A DNA stretch of 64,000 nt from Symsagittifera roscoffensis (taxonomy: Eukaryota > Xenacoelomorpha > Acoela > Convolutidae), in assembly GCF_963678635.1 (NCBI RefSeq), contig NC_087065.1, forward strand, positions 71,249,345 through 71,313,344, in the 5' to 3' direction. This document shows, piece by piece, positions 23,601-34,400 of the stretch. How positions within the stretch are numbered: position 1 is the first letter of the stretch; each line of letters opens with the position of its first letter. The translations under genes and the position numbers were made by a program. The notes under the pieces were generated by a model. It had not been told where the DNA came from. It saw only the letters and a list, made by a program, of their open reading frames with translations, and made no database searches.

Positions 23601-26013
23601 CTATGTATAGTTCAAAAAAATAAGGTCAATTTCTATCGGAAATGAGACTCGTATAGGGGTATAATTTGCTCGATATTCCGGGTAATTGGTAACACAATTA
23701 CAGGGTTCAGTGAAAAGGCAATTAAGGTAGTGCGTAGCACATCCACTTGGAAACACGTAAGATTTCAAGTTCGATCACCACTCTGAACTTTTCTTTCAGA
23801 AATTGTTCTGAATAAAAAAACAACCACAATCATATATTTTCCCAAATTCTTTTAGGTGAACGTCAGAGAATTTCTATATAACAAGCAAGCAACCCAGAAT
23901 AATTATCAAAAACCAAGTGTTACTGTTTAGGTTCAAAACAGAAGAGATATTATACTTGTGACCCCTTTCTTTTGCGTTATGGGGGTTTAAGGTTCATCAA
24001 TTTGGCTGAATCACAGGGTTTTTTTTACAGTGCTCTGTTAATTCAAATTTAACTTATGATCCTAATCATACATTTCCAGGTTTTTTTTTCAACCGGGTAC
24101 ACTGATCAGTGCTAAAAAAACTTTTCATTGATAACGAGGTTTGCATATTAGTTTTGTTGTTTCCCCAGTTTACTACCCGATTTTAGTTTACAGTGCTTTT
24201 TCCGGGTCTATAATATGGCCACATCAATATGACAAGCCCATTTCTCCAGACAACCAAGCAAAACACTGGCAAAACTGAGCTTCGCAAAATTTGCGATTAA
24301 ACAAGTATAGGATTGAAACGGCAAAAAGCTCAAAAACTAGCAAAGAAGACTTCGAACGGTGATACCATTGAAGAAATAATTGGAAAACGGAAAAAAAAAC
24401 AGAATCGGAAGATCTGATGTTTAGGTTTGGTAAAGTTTTTTTAAAGAGGTCTAATTGGGGTTGATTTTGAGCATTGAAAAGTCTTAGCGCTCTGATAGGT
24501 CCAAAACGTGATCCCAAGCGGTAACAAATAGACATCACTTGAACAGAAACCCTTTCAGTATGAAAAAATTTCCAAAAGGGTTGCAACCAAGAAAATGAAG
24601 TCCACTCGCCTCAAAACACGCACACACACACAAGCTAAAACCTTTTCCGCTCGTCAAACGGCGCAATATAAAGCCGAAACTTAAAAAACCGAAAACTTGT
24701 CATGAAATTTTAACAAATCGAGTTGGTGAATTCAAAACCAGTCGAAAAAAAAACTTTGTGTATGACGGATAATTAGTGCTTTAATGCTTAAATATGTCTG
24801 TTGGAATATTTCTAAAAAGTGGAGCAGAATATGAATGGATCTATGAGATGAGTTTATGAGAACAAATATATTTATGAGAAAAACTTTAGAACAAAAAAAG
24901 GTGATTTTGAGTTTGATAATCGATTTGATCTTGTGATCGGTCTAGGATCCCGTCTTGTCAATGAAATTTCGGTCGAAAATTAAGACATTAAACTCGAAAA
25001 TAAGTAGCACTTGTCCCAGATTCTATATTAATAGCAAAATGTTTGGACAGACAAATTTATTAAAAATGAGCACTTATTTAATTTCGGCGGATTTTTGAAC
25101 TGCCAAAGCGAGTTTTTAGACAAAATTGGTTTCCCAAAGTCGCATGAAAATTCAAAATTGTTAAGAATTGACAGATTGCATGTAAATTTTTTAAAAAATT
25201 GACAGATTCTATAAAAAAATTGTTAAAAAATTTACAGACTGAATTTTTCAATCAAGTTCACCTGTTCGAACTTTTTGCAACTCTCTTTACCTGAGAAACT
25301 AATCCCCACATGTAGTTATTACACACAGCACACCAGTGAGGACCGAAGAAAGTAGTGACCTTGAAACCGTGCTTGCTCTTGATTGGCTCAACAGCCTGGA
25401 AAATTCCGTCCAAGTCTCCCCGCAAATCCATTGCACTCCTTCGAACTATTACAGGTTTCGCCTCGGAGGAAATTTCCGACTTGCGAGGCGTATTTGAGTT
25501 GCTTTTAGATAGTCGCGTTTCAGATGCATCGTCGAGCTCAACTTTGCCAGCAAATAACAATTCGCTTTTAGTGGAGTTATTTTTTCGCATCGTCATTTTT
25601 TCGATTTCACGTTTTCCATACTTTTCGCAATAAAAACAAATCAATCCATCTTTGACCAAGTCTTCTAAAGAATTGTAAAGTTTATCCGCTAAGTAGTGAT
25701 GTTTTCCGTCATAATAAAGCCGAAAATTTTTAACTTCTCCGTCGAAGAAAAGCACCAAAGTATACTGACCGCGTTGTCTATTGCTCTCACGGACTAAGTA
25801 AGCGCCTTGGCCGAATTTTCGGACTAAGTTGTCTGCCTCAACCCTATTTAACACGCCGTGAAAAACAAGTCCATAATGGTCAGGAATGTGAGCGGTTAAG
25901 TTAAAACTATGGAAATCGTTCAAAACAGGCACCGGTTTTGGCGCCTGTCTTTGAAGGTTGTAAAAATATAGATCGGGTTCATCATAAAAATTGGTTTGTA
26001 CTAAACTATCCAT
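17388..26013 (-). CDS. CHN (chimaerin, CHN1/CHN2-like): Chimaerin-type Rho GTPase-activating protein (SH2-C1-RhoGAP), four coding exons
   Basis: Coding exons on the minus strand are 26013-25291, 20991-20799, 18231-17984 and 17663-17388; splice phases 0, 1 and 0 join to 1,440 nt, a 479-residue protein (human alpha2-chimaerin is about 459). An SH2 domain (about residues 55-145) carries YLVRES and NFRLYYDGKHHYL. A complete C1 zinc finger follows across the exon 1/2 join (HGFKV...HWCAVC, MWGLVSQ, GVKCSKC, HKICVDQVGHYC), with the full H-x12-C-x2-C-x13-C-x2-C-x4-H-x2-C-x7-C spacing. The RhoGAP domain has the arginine finger in GIYRIGG and ends NLGTIFGQCLFRP...HCKSVFH. Family knowledge: chimaerins bind phosphotyrosine and diacylglycerol and inactivate Rac. 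The start Met (MDSLVQ) aligns with vertebrate SH2-bearing chimaerins and lies 12 nt after a possible acceptor. Introns are about 4.3 kb, 2.6 kb and 320 bp. Confidence 0.93.
17984..18231 (-). CDS. Chimaerin coding exon 3 (RhoGAP, arginine finger), intact copy
   Basis: It starts after CTGTTAAAG with GTGATCAAATTCAGG and ends GTCGAAGAAAAG before gtcggg. It encodes DQIQGIYRIGGGSSDVMKI through YPDIHTLTNFLKKYLRALPI to HLTVEEK. The Arg in GIYRIGG is the catalytic arginine finger position of RhoGAPs. The left-unit duplicate of this exon has lost 14 bp. Confidence 0.93.
18550..18953 (+). mobile_element. hAT-type MITE, left-truncated copy in right unit
   Basis: This is the duplicate of the element at 12349-12762. 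The right terminus (CATCCGCCGCTG followed by GTCTGTAT) is kept. The left terminus and its target duplication have been replaced by a short AT-rich stretch before ATTTTAGGGGAGGGG. Confidence 0.75.
19165..19365 (+). repeat. Dispersed repeat R3 copy (right unit)
   Basis: This is the duplicate of the R3 copy at 12880-13080, with TGGCTTTGATATCATACCACA and the perfect palindrome CACTTCGTGAAGTG near 19268-19281. Confidence 0.5.
20005..20790. other. Chimaerin intron 2 sequence with repeat remnants
   Basis: No coding exon is visible. 20205-20400 is a copy of a repeat (R4) also seen at about 27490-27680, with CGCGTTACGCTTTCA and GGTCAAATTGGCAATTTT blocks. 20536-20659 is the right end of an hAT-type MITE, ending CTCGAGAAAATCCTAGATCAGCCCCTG. 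20690-20760 is a T-rich stretch with GTCGTTGTTT repeats. Confidence 0.55.
20799..20991 (-). CDS. Chimaerin coding exon 2 (second half of C1 and linker)
   Basis: Acceptor TGTATTTAG precedes GGTGTGAAGTGT; the exon ends GAACTCAGGGAAG before gtgaga, phase 1. It encodes GVKCSKCGMSIHKICVD, then CDLTVLCMAFKTH and ICIKEIELREG, which aligns with the CDLTTLVKAH...CIREIESRG linker of vertebrate chimaerins. Joining to exon 3 gives the codon for G before DQIQGIYR. Confidence 0.92.
21010..21716. other. Chimaerin intron 1 sequence, repeat-derived
   Basis: No gene is seen. About 21540-21710 resembles a reverse-oriented hAT-type MITE interior (GTAGGTCGACCAAGATTTTCC and GCGCGCGCTCGG-like blocks). 21130-21215 is built from near-repeats of TTTGCCTTTTTGCTAAATTAAA. 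Confidence 0.4.
21717..22030 (+). repeat. Dispersed repeat R2, copy 1
   Basis: It starts TTGTTCCGACTTTCGATACG, containing the hairpin ACTTTCGATACGAAAGT, and ends CAGGGCTTCGCCCTGATCCGAGCAGTCTTG with a second hairpin. A longer copy lies in the same orientation at 22460-22917. A hairpin close to the 3' end is compatible with, but does not prove, a Helitron-like non-autonomous element. Confidence 0.6.
22040..22215 (-). mobile_element. hAT-type MITE fragment (minus orientation)
   Basis: Read on the minus strand it shows AGGCGTCCAGTCCTCT-derived poly-C-like start sequence, TCAGGGATTCGACTTCCTGAG, CCATTTTTGGCTACCGGCTC and the GGCGCTTCGGCGCC hairpin, the order seen in the complete element at 28088-28503. 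It is truncated after the hairpin and diverged. Confidence 0.55.
22460..22917 (+). repeat. Dispersed repeat R2, copy 2
   Basis: This is the longer version of the copy at 21717-22030, sharing TTGTTCCGACTTTCGATACG, CTTCAGACAAATTTCGACTT, GTCCTGAGCTTAAATTTG, and the end GCGCTCCATAAACGTTAAAAG ... GAGCAGTCTTG. It has an extra internal segment (about 22680-22800, with TTTGGGACAATTAACGCGCG) lacking in copy 1. Confidence 0.6.
23092..23417 (+). repeat. Tandem duplication of a ~163-bp unit
   Basis: 23092-23253 and 23254-23417 are about 90% identical direct repeats, each starting TTGGTGAG/TTTGTGAG and ending CAAACAGTCATAAATTAC. Shared blocks include TTGAGCAAA(T/C)AAGATCAAAAC and TTTTCAACGGTGAAAATAAATTC. 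No open frame. Confidence 0.85.
23702..23800 (+). repeat. tRNA-derived SINE head
   Basis: An A-box-like GGCAATTAAGGTAGTGCG and a B-box-like CAAGTTCGATCACC lie about 50 bp apart, and GTTCAG at the start pairs with CTGAAC at the end, followed by TTTTC. It resembles a degenerated tRNA, too poorly paired for a real gene. Two related minus-strand copies lie at about 43.0 and 43.5 kb. Confidence 0.5.
23900..25250. other. Chimaerin intron 1 sequence with repeat R5
   Basis: No exon was found. 24230-24780 shares blocks with 42690-43370: GAGCTTCGCAAAATTTGCGATT against GAGCTTCGCACCACTTGCGATT, then CACGCACACACACACAAG, then CAAACGGCGCAATATAAAGCC, so it is a dispersed repeat (R5). 25080-25255 is low-complexity with near-repeats of TTAAAAAATTGACAGATT. 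Confidence 0.5.
25291..26013 (-). CDS. Chimaerin coding exon 1 (SH2 and first half of C1)
   Basis: 241 codons from MDSLVQTNFYDEPD to MWGLVSQ, ending phase 0 at a strong donor (CAG before gtaaag). The frame stays open 38 codons upstream of the chosen Met, but those residues do not resemble chimaerins. A candidate acceptor (AAACAG) lies 12 nt upstream of the ATG. Between SH2 and C1 a Ser/Thr- and charge-rich linker (about residues 150-215) replaces the linker of vertebrate proteins. Confidence 0.92.
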
Positions 26014-26139
26014 AACAATTCTGATCTGTTTATAGCTAAGAGATCTAACCGCTCGGTTGTTTGATTGAATTCTAAATTGAAGTCTGAATGTTAGTATATA
26101 AAGCAAGATAATTTCTGGCCCTGTCAAACAATAGTTTAA

Positions 26140-28079
26140 TACTCAAAACAAGTTATATACCATAGTTTGGTCATAATCGAAAAGAACAGGCGTTGTCACT
26201 GATTCATAGTCTCTCAATAAAAATTTACAAACAAAAGTATTTTAAACTCGAACAACCAAGCTGTATAAAGTATAACAATTTAAAAAAGCATTAAAAACTC
26301 GCAATTGGTTTTTTTGTGCATTAACAATTTTTTTGCTGTAAAAAATTCTGAGGGTGTTTCGTTGCATTTTTTCAGGTTTTGTTTGAATTTTTTTTTAATT
26401 TTGAAGTTGTCTAAATAGTTGTTTTTATAATAGGAGTGCAAACATCCGCCCTCCTAAGAAGAACAATTGATGCTTGCACGTTTCACAGAAAAATCCGAAT
26501 GCACTAATCCTTTTGCAATGAATGTTTTACAAAAATAAAAAAAAACATACCATTTTTTTTCCAAAAAAATATGAGCTTGATTTACAAGTTTCTAGTTCGT
26601 TGGTCGGAACGGAGCCAATAAGCAAAATGAACAACAAGACGTAATTTGCGAGATCATAATGTATCAACTCAAAAAAGCCTGCGCATTTTCGTTAATTACT
26701 GTTTAAGTAAAACAGAAATTTTGCAAAATTCACAATGTTATCCTTCAGAACGAAGCTTGCACAAAAAAAATCATCAATCCTCCACAAAAAATAAAAAGTG
26801 TCTGCTAGTAGTGAACTGCTAAGTTAGGAGTAGTTGAGATGATCCAACCCATAAATTACACCCCGTCCATGTCAAACATGTCAAGTCGAAAAATACAGAC
26901 ACATCAGACCAAAAATTACAATTTAAATAAACTAGATGGCATGGAATATCAACAGCGAGACGACAATTGGTTTTTTGCAGCATTTCAAATATAGATACTA
27001 CACTATTCGTCTTAAAATTTCTAAAATTGTTTGTCAAAATATTCAGTTCTTCACGACTCAGACTTCTTTTGAAATTTGCTTTGGAAGACGACCAAAAGGT
27101 TTTTAATATGATACCACACAATTTTTTTGATTGGCAGTAACTGTCAATAAAACACACTGTCATAATTTTTCCCCATCTGCTTAAGAGCGGTGGCGGGTAC
27201 AAATAATCACAACCAGCAAGAAGCGCTGAAGGACACCAGCTGATACGTGCAACATCTAATTTTTCACAGCTTAACAAGATTCAAAGCAACAAGACTGCTC
27301 GTATACCAGAATAAAACTCTGATTGTTCCGACTGTCCCTCAATCGGTATCCATAAGTTGTAGGTAGAAGTTTTACAAAACCATTAAAAAGTTGTACAAAA
27401 ATTGAGAAAACATGAGAATTACAAAAATAAAAAGAACAGTTAGCTTGTCTCAATTCAATTTCAGACGAGTTTGTAGTGCGAGATCATTCGCCACGCATAA
27501 AATAATTGCGTTACGCTTTCAGCGTCATAAAAGTTTCATATCGCGGATAATTTAGTCATCATTTATGGGCAAATTGGCAATTTTTAATTCCCAGAACTTC
27601 ACGAAAAAAATAATAGAAGGTAAAATATCTTTTCTCATTAGAACTTAAGGAAATGATGCCTTTGACGAGGAATAAAGTTTTTTTTTTGGTAAAAACATCC
27701 TTCAAATTGCCGGGCTTAGACTGAATAAACCCCCCTCGAAACATAAATATTCCTCATTTCTTCGAAAGTCAGAACAAAAAGAACAAGAAAGAAAGCTTTA
27801 AGAAAAACTTTATGCAATGATTTTAAGTGAATTTTTTTTTGATACAAAACTTTAAAAAAACTCAAAAAAAGAAAAGGCTTCAGCAGTTAAGCCAGGAAGC
27901 TCAAAAAACTGTCCAAGGGCGTGCGAATCAAATTCACTGATCGCTTATTAGATTTTTGATATTGATCATATCACCACTGAAAGGATTGTTTATGATATGT
28001 CATTCTATTTAACTATAATTATTGTTGTGTATCTGAACTTGTCGAATAAAAATATCTGAATCGTAGTTTTTTCCTAATG
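26140..28079. other. Upstream region of chimaerin, mostly non-coding
   Basis: The promoter of the chimaerin gene should lie in or beyond this stretch, but no core promoter can be assigned. 27490-27680 is a copy of repeat R4 (compare 20205-20400). A minus-strand open frame at 27277-26819 (152 codons) has no recognisable domain and is treated as unproven. Confidence 0.4.
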
Positions 28080-28087
28080 GTCAGAGC

Positions 28088-28503
28088 CAGGGGCGGATTT
28101 AGGGGGGGGCGGACGCCCCCCCCTCAGGGATTTGACCCCTGCCGACCCAAAGGGTCCCCCCTTTGATACTTTTTCAGAAATCCATTTTTGGCCGACCGAC
28201 CCTAAAATTTTTCTAAAGGCGCCTTCGGCGCCAATAAATGCTATTTTTGAGGGGGAGCGCGCGCCAAAAAAACGCATTTTTTTTGTCAAAATTTTTCAAA
28301 AAGTGCCCAAAAACGGCTTTTTTGACTGTTTTTTCAAAAAAAATTGCCTGCGAAAATAAGGGCAAAACAGTGCTCTTTAGGAGAGCGCGAAAAATAAAAA
28401 TCAATTTGGTCGACCTAAAAAAAAAAAAAAAAAGGTCGTCAAAATTTTGAAAATCCGCCCCCCCCCCCCCCCCCCCCTCGAGAAAATCCTAGATCCGCCC
28501 CTG
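28088..28503 (+). mobile_element. Complete hAT-type MITE with 8-bp target duplication
   Basis: The 416-bp element has terminal inverted repeats CAGGGGCGGATTTAGG and CCTAGATCCGCCCCTG (one mismatch) and is bounded by GTCAGAGC on both sides (28080-28087 and 28504-28511), the 8-bp duplication typical of hAT transposition. The interior has a perfect hairpin GGCGCCTTCGGCGCC, a run of 17-18 A and a run of more than 20 C. It encodes no transposase, so it must have been mobilised in trans. Good pairing of the ends suggests it is the youngest copy in the window. Confidence 0.92.
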
Positions 28504-28519
28504 GTCAGAGCACTTACGT

Positions 28520-30410
28520 TTTTTGCTCTAATTAATTTTTTCATGTCTCAAAACACTTCAAATCCTAGAAAAAACTTATTAATCAAATATGAGAGCAATA
28601 TTACAATGGGTGGCAACTTTGAAAACTTTTAAGTTAGTTCGTATGTTAAACTTGAGAACTAAAGACATTTAATTATTTAAGTTTTAATAAATAATAAATG
28701 TTTCAATAAATAATAAACTTTGATAAAATTATTGAGCTTTCAGAGTAAAATCTCGACAAAATTACGTACCATTTTTCATCGAAATATTTTTCTAATCAAG
28801 AAAATAAACACTTGCAAAATTAAAATTTTGATAACAGAATACTAGCCTAAAAAATTATGGTCTAAAAAATGAAACAATTAAGAGTCAGACATTTCAAGAA
28901 ATGTGTCGCCCCAAATTTATAAGATAATCAAACTGTTCATCAAAAATATCCGGAAAAATTTTAGATAGGAAGTTACTTGCTTTTGCAAACTGTTATAATA
29001 AATCAACATAAACCAATCGTTTTAAAATTAAATGTGCCATTTAATGGAATTGCTGACCAATTTTTTCAACCTCTGAGCAATTTTTCAAACTTCAACCACC
29101 AAGTAGCAACTTTGAGGTGCATTTTTTTCACATAATGACTCCAAAAAATTGTCTGTTACTAGGATGATTCAAACAGCTAGGGTTCATATGTGAAAATTTT
29201 TCTTTTAGTAGTAAACTCTTTTGATCTTTTTTGCTTCCCATAAGTTTGCGTAACTTTTTATTAATGCATGGAGCTCCAGGTCGCTCAATATAATTCCTCA
29301 TTAATTTGATGATCGTTGAAATTGCAGAAAGTTTTTTTTGGCTTTTCTAGTATTTTTTTCAATTTTGATCGTCAATTCCATGCCCAAATAATAAGCGTAA
29401 ATGCATACTAAATAGGAACAAATTGTTTACAAGAAACTTTATCAGCAACAGAAATGCACTTTTAAATTAGATGCTATAACACATAATAGTCACAAGGTTT
29501 TTAATATGAGGGACTTATTTGTTAAAGATGAGCGTTTAATTTGCTAAGGCATTTGTAAGACATTGATATTGAGCTAAAAATTTAGTTAGAAAAAATTAGT
29601 TACAATAGTTTTTTGCGCAGATCTGAACTTCGAAAAAAGTTCGGTGACAAGCAGAAAACACATTAGGTACGGGCGAGTAGAGTAACTTGCCGTTTAAGAT
29701 GTCGAGTTTAGAATAATAGTTGGAGCTGCTAAAAAATACTAAAATTTAGAAAAGTTGATTTAAGAATTATGTCAACTACATATTATGGTCTTAATAGAGG
29801 AACAAAAACTTATCGGCGCAATTTATTAACACCGCCGGTTTGAGAACAATGCAAGTTTCTTGAACAGGAGAAACAACAAACGTAACGCAAATGTCAACGT
29901 CAATTAATTGTCGGCGATAAATTTTGGTCCACCTTAAAAAACCCTAAGTAGTGAAGCCCAAAAAAGAAATAAAATCGGATCCGCCTGTCAGTAAGAAAAA
30001 TGTCAATTCTTTCAAGGAGACTGAAAAAACTGGCCTTTTTTGAAAAGAGGAAACATTTCGAAAAGACTGCCCTCTTTTGACGAGACAAAATCAAAGTGAA
30101 TTTTTTTTTGCTCAATTTATATTTTTGTTTTTGAAGAACAATTTAAAATCAACTTGTAAAAATCATTTTAAATGTAAAAATCAACTTAAGACTTATTTCA
30201 AAAAAAAGAAAACTAAAAACTACACACCTGAAAAAGTATCTTTATTTCGTTCATTGAAACCTTATCAGAAATATTTTGGAGAAGTTTTCCTAATACACTA
30301 TTAACCGATTTGAATAACACGCTTGCACCCGGAAAAAATGTTTACACTCTTCAGCTTCCCTCTAAATTCTGGTACTATTTTTCCCATTGCTTCTATTTTA
30401 CAACCAGTTT
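28520..30410. other. AT-rich intergenic region, nothing recognised
   Basis: About 1.9 kb between the MITE and the VPS13B 3' side. All open frames are short and of low complexity. I see no tRNA, no RT motif and no strong inverted repeat. Confidence 0.4.
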
Positions 30411-30419
30411 TCGTTGACT

Positions 30420-30690
30420 TACCCTAAAACTTTTCTGAAGGCGTCATTGAACCCAATGTTCTCTAATAAAGTCCGGCAAGAGTGCGCCAACAAAAATCTT
30501 TGGTCAAAATGTTCAAAGTGTCAAAAAACGGCATTTTTGTCGGTTTTTGTTTAAAAATTCGACTTCGGCACAAATTTTTTGCCAAAATACGTTCTTCGTA
30601 GGGTTTCAGAGGCACTCGGAAATCATTTTGGTGTACCTAATAAAGGTTGACAAAATTTACAACTTTTTGAAAAGCCTCAAGACTTGCCAT
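30420..30690 (+). mobile_element. Diverged hAT-type MITE interior
   Basis: The order ACCCTAAAACTTTTCTGAAGGCG, then AAGAGTGCGCCAACAAAA, then GTCAAAAAACGGCATTTTTG, then GGCACTCGGAAATCATTTTGGTGTACC parallels the interior of the 28088-28503 element. The GGCGCC hairpin is mutated and neither terminus is recognisable. Confidence 0.5.
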
Positions 30691-30911
30691 TTCCATTCAT
30701 TTGCGGTATTTGAACTGTTTTTATTAAAATTAAGCATGCGCCAGTTTCATTGTCAGCTTAAGTCGACGCCGAATAACTTGTCTGCTTCTAATGCCCAAAA
30801 AACGCAGGCTAACGGCGAGGTCGACAACTTTGTCTCGTTTTGCTTAACTCGCTTCAAAGAGAGATACACTAAATTACATTCCCATATAAATAACACTTTT
30901 CCATAACCGTT

Positions 30912-30917
30912 TTTATT
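30912..30917 (-). promoter_or_regulatory. Polyadenylation signal AATAAA of VPS13B
   Basis: AATAAA on the minus strand lies about 44 nt downstream of the VPS13B TAA stop, a normal distance for a short 3'UTR. Confidence 0.6.
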
Positions 30918-30960
30918 TATAATTCAATTTAGATAATGAGGCTATTGTAATATTTTACAT

Positions 30961-31406
30961 TTACATTAACTGTACAATTTGTAGTTTATCTTTCAAACCC
31001 TTCTCCTTTCTAAAACGCAAGTTCAGCATGTTGAATTTCGCCATGAAAAGTTTCTTGTCGGCAGTTTCAAAATACAAATTAAGAATTCGGCTTGTAACGT
31101 TGACTGAATTAGTATCGTTGTTCAGTGTTGAATTCGACGAAGTTTTGCTATCTGATTCTCCTGCGAAAGACGAACAAGTTTCACTGCTTTTTCGGACACC
31201 CGAAGAAGACGTCATATTGTTCACACCTGACTTGGACTCTTCGTGGTCCATTTCCTCTTCGTTGCTACTCCCCCCTCCCCTAAGTTCGCCTCTGGCACCC
31301 CTGGATGCGGTGAGTTTGGTGGCCGAGTCTACATATCTGGACAACAGGTCCACACTGCTGTTGCAGTCGGAGTCAATAATGAGTTGGTGGTTATCTCCCT
31401 TTTGGT
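30961..31406 (-). CDS. VPS13B last coding exon
   Basis: Starts in phase after CTAATTTATTTAG with the codon completing Asp (LDLS-D-QKGDNHQL) and ends with TAA at 30963-30961. The middle (about 60 residues) is a low-complexity Ser/Glu/Asn segment around GGGSSNEEEMDHEESKS, which an aligner may treat as non-homologous. The end regains VPS13B similarity (FETADKKLFMAKFNM). The intron before it is the only one in the coding region. Confidence 0.88.
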
Positions 31407-34400
31407 CTAAATAAATTAGCTTATAGAAACTACAGACGGTAAATATTATCTTGACTAACAAGAACTCTCGTTATCTAGGAATGTTTTATGACGTACCGAA
31501 TGATTTGAAGAGGCACGAGGACCAAATATGCTTGAAATAGCCAAATTTGTAAAATCATAATCATAAGTTGCCAATTTTTAAAATCATTAATCAAACATTA
31601 ACAGTCAAAATTCCAGAAGTACAAATTCACAGTTAAAGCGGGAAAAGATCCCAGCAATTCAAAAAGTATTTACCTGACAGATCTAATTGCAGGAAAATTT
31701 TATTCTCCTCTAGTTTATCTTCAAACACAGAGACGAGATGAAAAGGGTAGAAAGCAAATGACGGTTCCATGTTCAGACTTGCAATCGTGTGTCTCAACCA
31801 GATGAACAGTCCTCTGCCACACAATCCCAGACAGATCGTCAGCTGATTCTTTGTTGACATTATCGACAACGTAGCATTCACTACAACCTCAACCAAAATT
31901 TTATCAATATCCACGTGAAAAGAGTTTGAAGTAGTTATGATCGTGTTAAACAGATGAGGCGTCGGACAACTCATGAGATTCATCTGCAACTTTGGACGTC
32001 CTTTCGGCCGATGCTCGACTGTCAATCCAGTTGTCGTCATTAAACCTTGGCCAGTGTGAGCCAAAAAGTCGGCTGCTCCTCCTATCGGCTTCGCCAGGAC
32101 CCCGACCAACCCCGCACTCACACCCTTCATCATATGGCCCACTAACTGAGGCCCTGAAGAACTTCCGTCGGCTTTTGTCATCGTCTCAATTGGAAGATTG
32201 ACAACTCCTGCTACCGCTCCTAGGAGTGCGACTCCGAATCCTGTCATCCCCTTGACCACTCCATTTGAGAAGTAGACCGGCCTGTGTCTTCGTAACTGGT
32301 TCTGGTAGTTGCTATATTCGGCGTCCATTGATATGCGGTCAAGATTTTTCGCGATACTGAATGATAAGTTGACAAGACAGCCCAGAGCTCCAGATGATAT
32401 GTGTTTAACACATGACAACCCACCACCAGTGATTCCAGTGATAAATGATGTCGGGCCTCGGGTAAGTCCGTCGTACGGCATCGTTACAAGGTCTTTCAGA
32501 CCCGTTCTAAACTCACTGACAAACCTCATCGGGTTCCCAATTATATCCAGAGAGCCCAGAGCAACTCCTGCTTTTACGAAGAGTCCAGATCCGTAATGCA
32601 ACATCAGATCCTCGCCCAAACGTTTCATAGACACAGATGACAGAAAATCTTTCTTGAAGGTATGGAAATATAACGGGGACTGATCTAAGGCGATATAGAT
32701 CTTTATGTTTGCGTGCAAACTTAGTTTGACAGATATTGGAGCAATTTCTATAGATTCAACTGGAAGCAAAGATGAAGTTTGCGTTGATACTTTACTTTTT
32801 TCGTGCTCATTTTCAGACTTCATCAGACGTTGTACTTGAGCTCCATAAAACATCATTGTAGTGAAAAATGAGTCTTCAAACAGGCATTCCATTGGCTGCG
32901 CTTGCAGCTTCAAAGATCGGACTTTGAACAATTCGTCACTTTTCTTAATTACTACTTCTAAAGAAGCAGCATGTAATTCAGTGTCATCGCTATTGTTTAA
33001 ACTTTTCGGACGCTCCAATTGGAAAATGACAGGAAAGTCAAATTGGGACGTACTTTGGGCTAACTGGTTATCGATTTGAACAGATCCAATCGAGATTCCT
33101 AGTTTGTAACTGTTATTGTACAGAGGATCCAGACTATTGACCTGTAAACCGGAATCTTCGATGGTAAGTCTGCATATCTCGGATGGAAACTCTTGCGAAA
33201 TTGCACAGTCGAAGTAGGAAAAAGTGGTGGATTTTATGCAAGCTTTGAAACTAATTTTGGTTGCTTGACTCAAAACAACAAATTCTCGTGGAGATAAAAT
33301 ATCGAAAGGTTTTGGCAACAGTTTGAAAACTGTATGCAGTCCTTGACTTTCAAATTGTCCATAAATACAACCAATTCCTGGAACCATTACCGAAATGGCG
33401 TCTAAAGAAACGTCGATATGGTCACTCCAATTCTTAGATTCTGATAACTTAGAACTTTCTCCTGAACATATTCTAATTAAATTGCAGTTTCGGATTACTT
33501 TTGTGTCTTGAGGTCCTAGCAAAGTTAAGAAGCTACAATTGCTTTCAAGTAACTCTTCTGGTAAACCTTTTTGATCTTTGCAACTTCCTATAATCAACGA
33601 TTTTTCGGTCATGTTTACACACAGAATACCTGGTTGTCCACAATTTTCGATTTTCACAATATCTGGCCCGGACTGGATGCTATATAAATTAAGCGACAAT
33701 ATCCTTTTGCCCACATTTATAAGTGTCTCAAAAGATCCGCTGAGAACTACTTTCGATATAAACTTCGTTGTTTCACTGTCGTACAATTTCAAAACTTTTA
33801 TTACAGGCGCAGTGCTATTTTCGTGACTCCATGGATTCAAAACGTCCTTTCCTTCAGTCTGACTTGGCAAATCAAGAACTTTTATTTCAGAATCGCCGGA
33901 ATATGACGATGACTTTGATTCACAGAGACTATATTCGTACTTGAAATTGAACTCAGTCATGTTCGAGATTTCAAATTGGTCGAAAATTGTCACAACTCTA
34001 GTGCCTGCCAAAATTTCACAATTCAGTTTCAAAAAAATTAATTCGTTGCAAGACGAGGACAGTTTGAAAGTTTGAGAATCGCTCAATTTTAGACCCAAAT
34101 TAGTGTTCTTTGAGAAACTTCTTGGCACTTCATCTTGGAGTAATTCGACTACTATTTCACTGAGTTCCATATTCTCGGATTTACACTTAAGAGTCAATTG
34201 CGGACAGTCTCGATTGATAAGAGCACCAGAATTGTATCCTAGCTTCATACTGTTTGTTCCGAAATGGGTTTCACGTTTCACTGAAACTTCGACTTGTGAT
34301 TTGTTGATCAGAACCAGTTTCGGAAACACACTCAAATCAGCCGAGTGGTCAAACTTTTCCGATTTGAGTGTGAGTATGTTTACCGAAATGTCACTTGTTT

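Noticed and set aside
23706-23790. Functional tRNA gene
   Set aside because: Ends pair (GTTCAG/CTGAAC) and A/B-box-like blocks exist, but the T and anticodon arms do not fold properly; better explained as a SINE head.
28088-28632. Several open frames with Pro/Gly runs around 28.1-28.6 kb
   Set aside because: Produced by poly-C and palindromic sequence of the hAT-type MITE.
30547-30906. 119-codon plus-strand open frame next to the VPS13B 3' end
   Set aside because: Its first half is the interior of a diverged hAT-type MITE. The second half (NGEVDNFVSFCLTRFKERY) looks more protein-like, but there is no start context or domain, and it lies at the VPS13B 3'UTR/polyadenylation region on the opposite strand.
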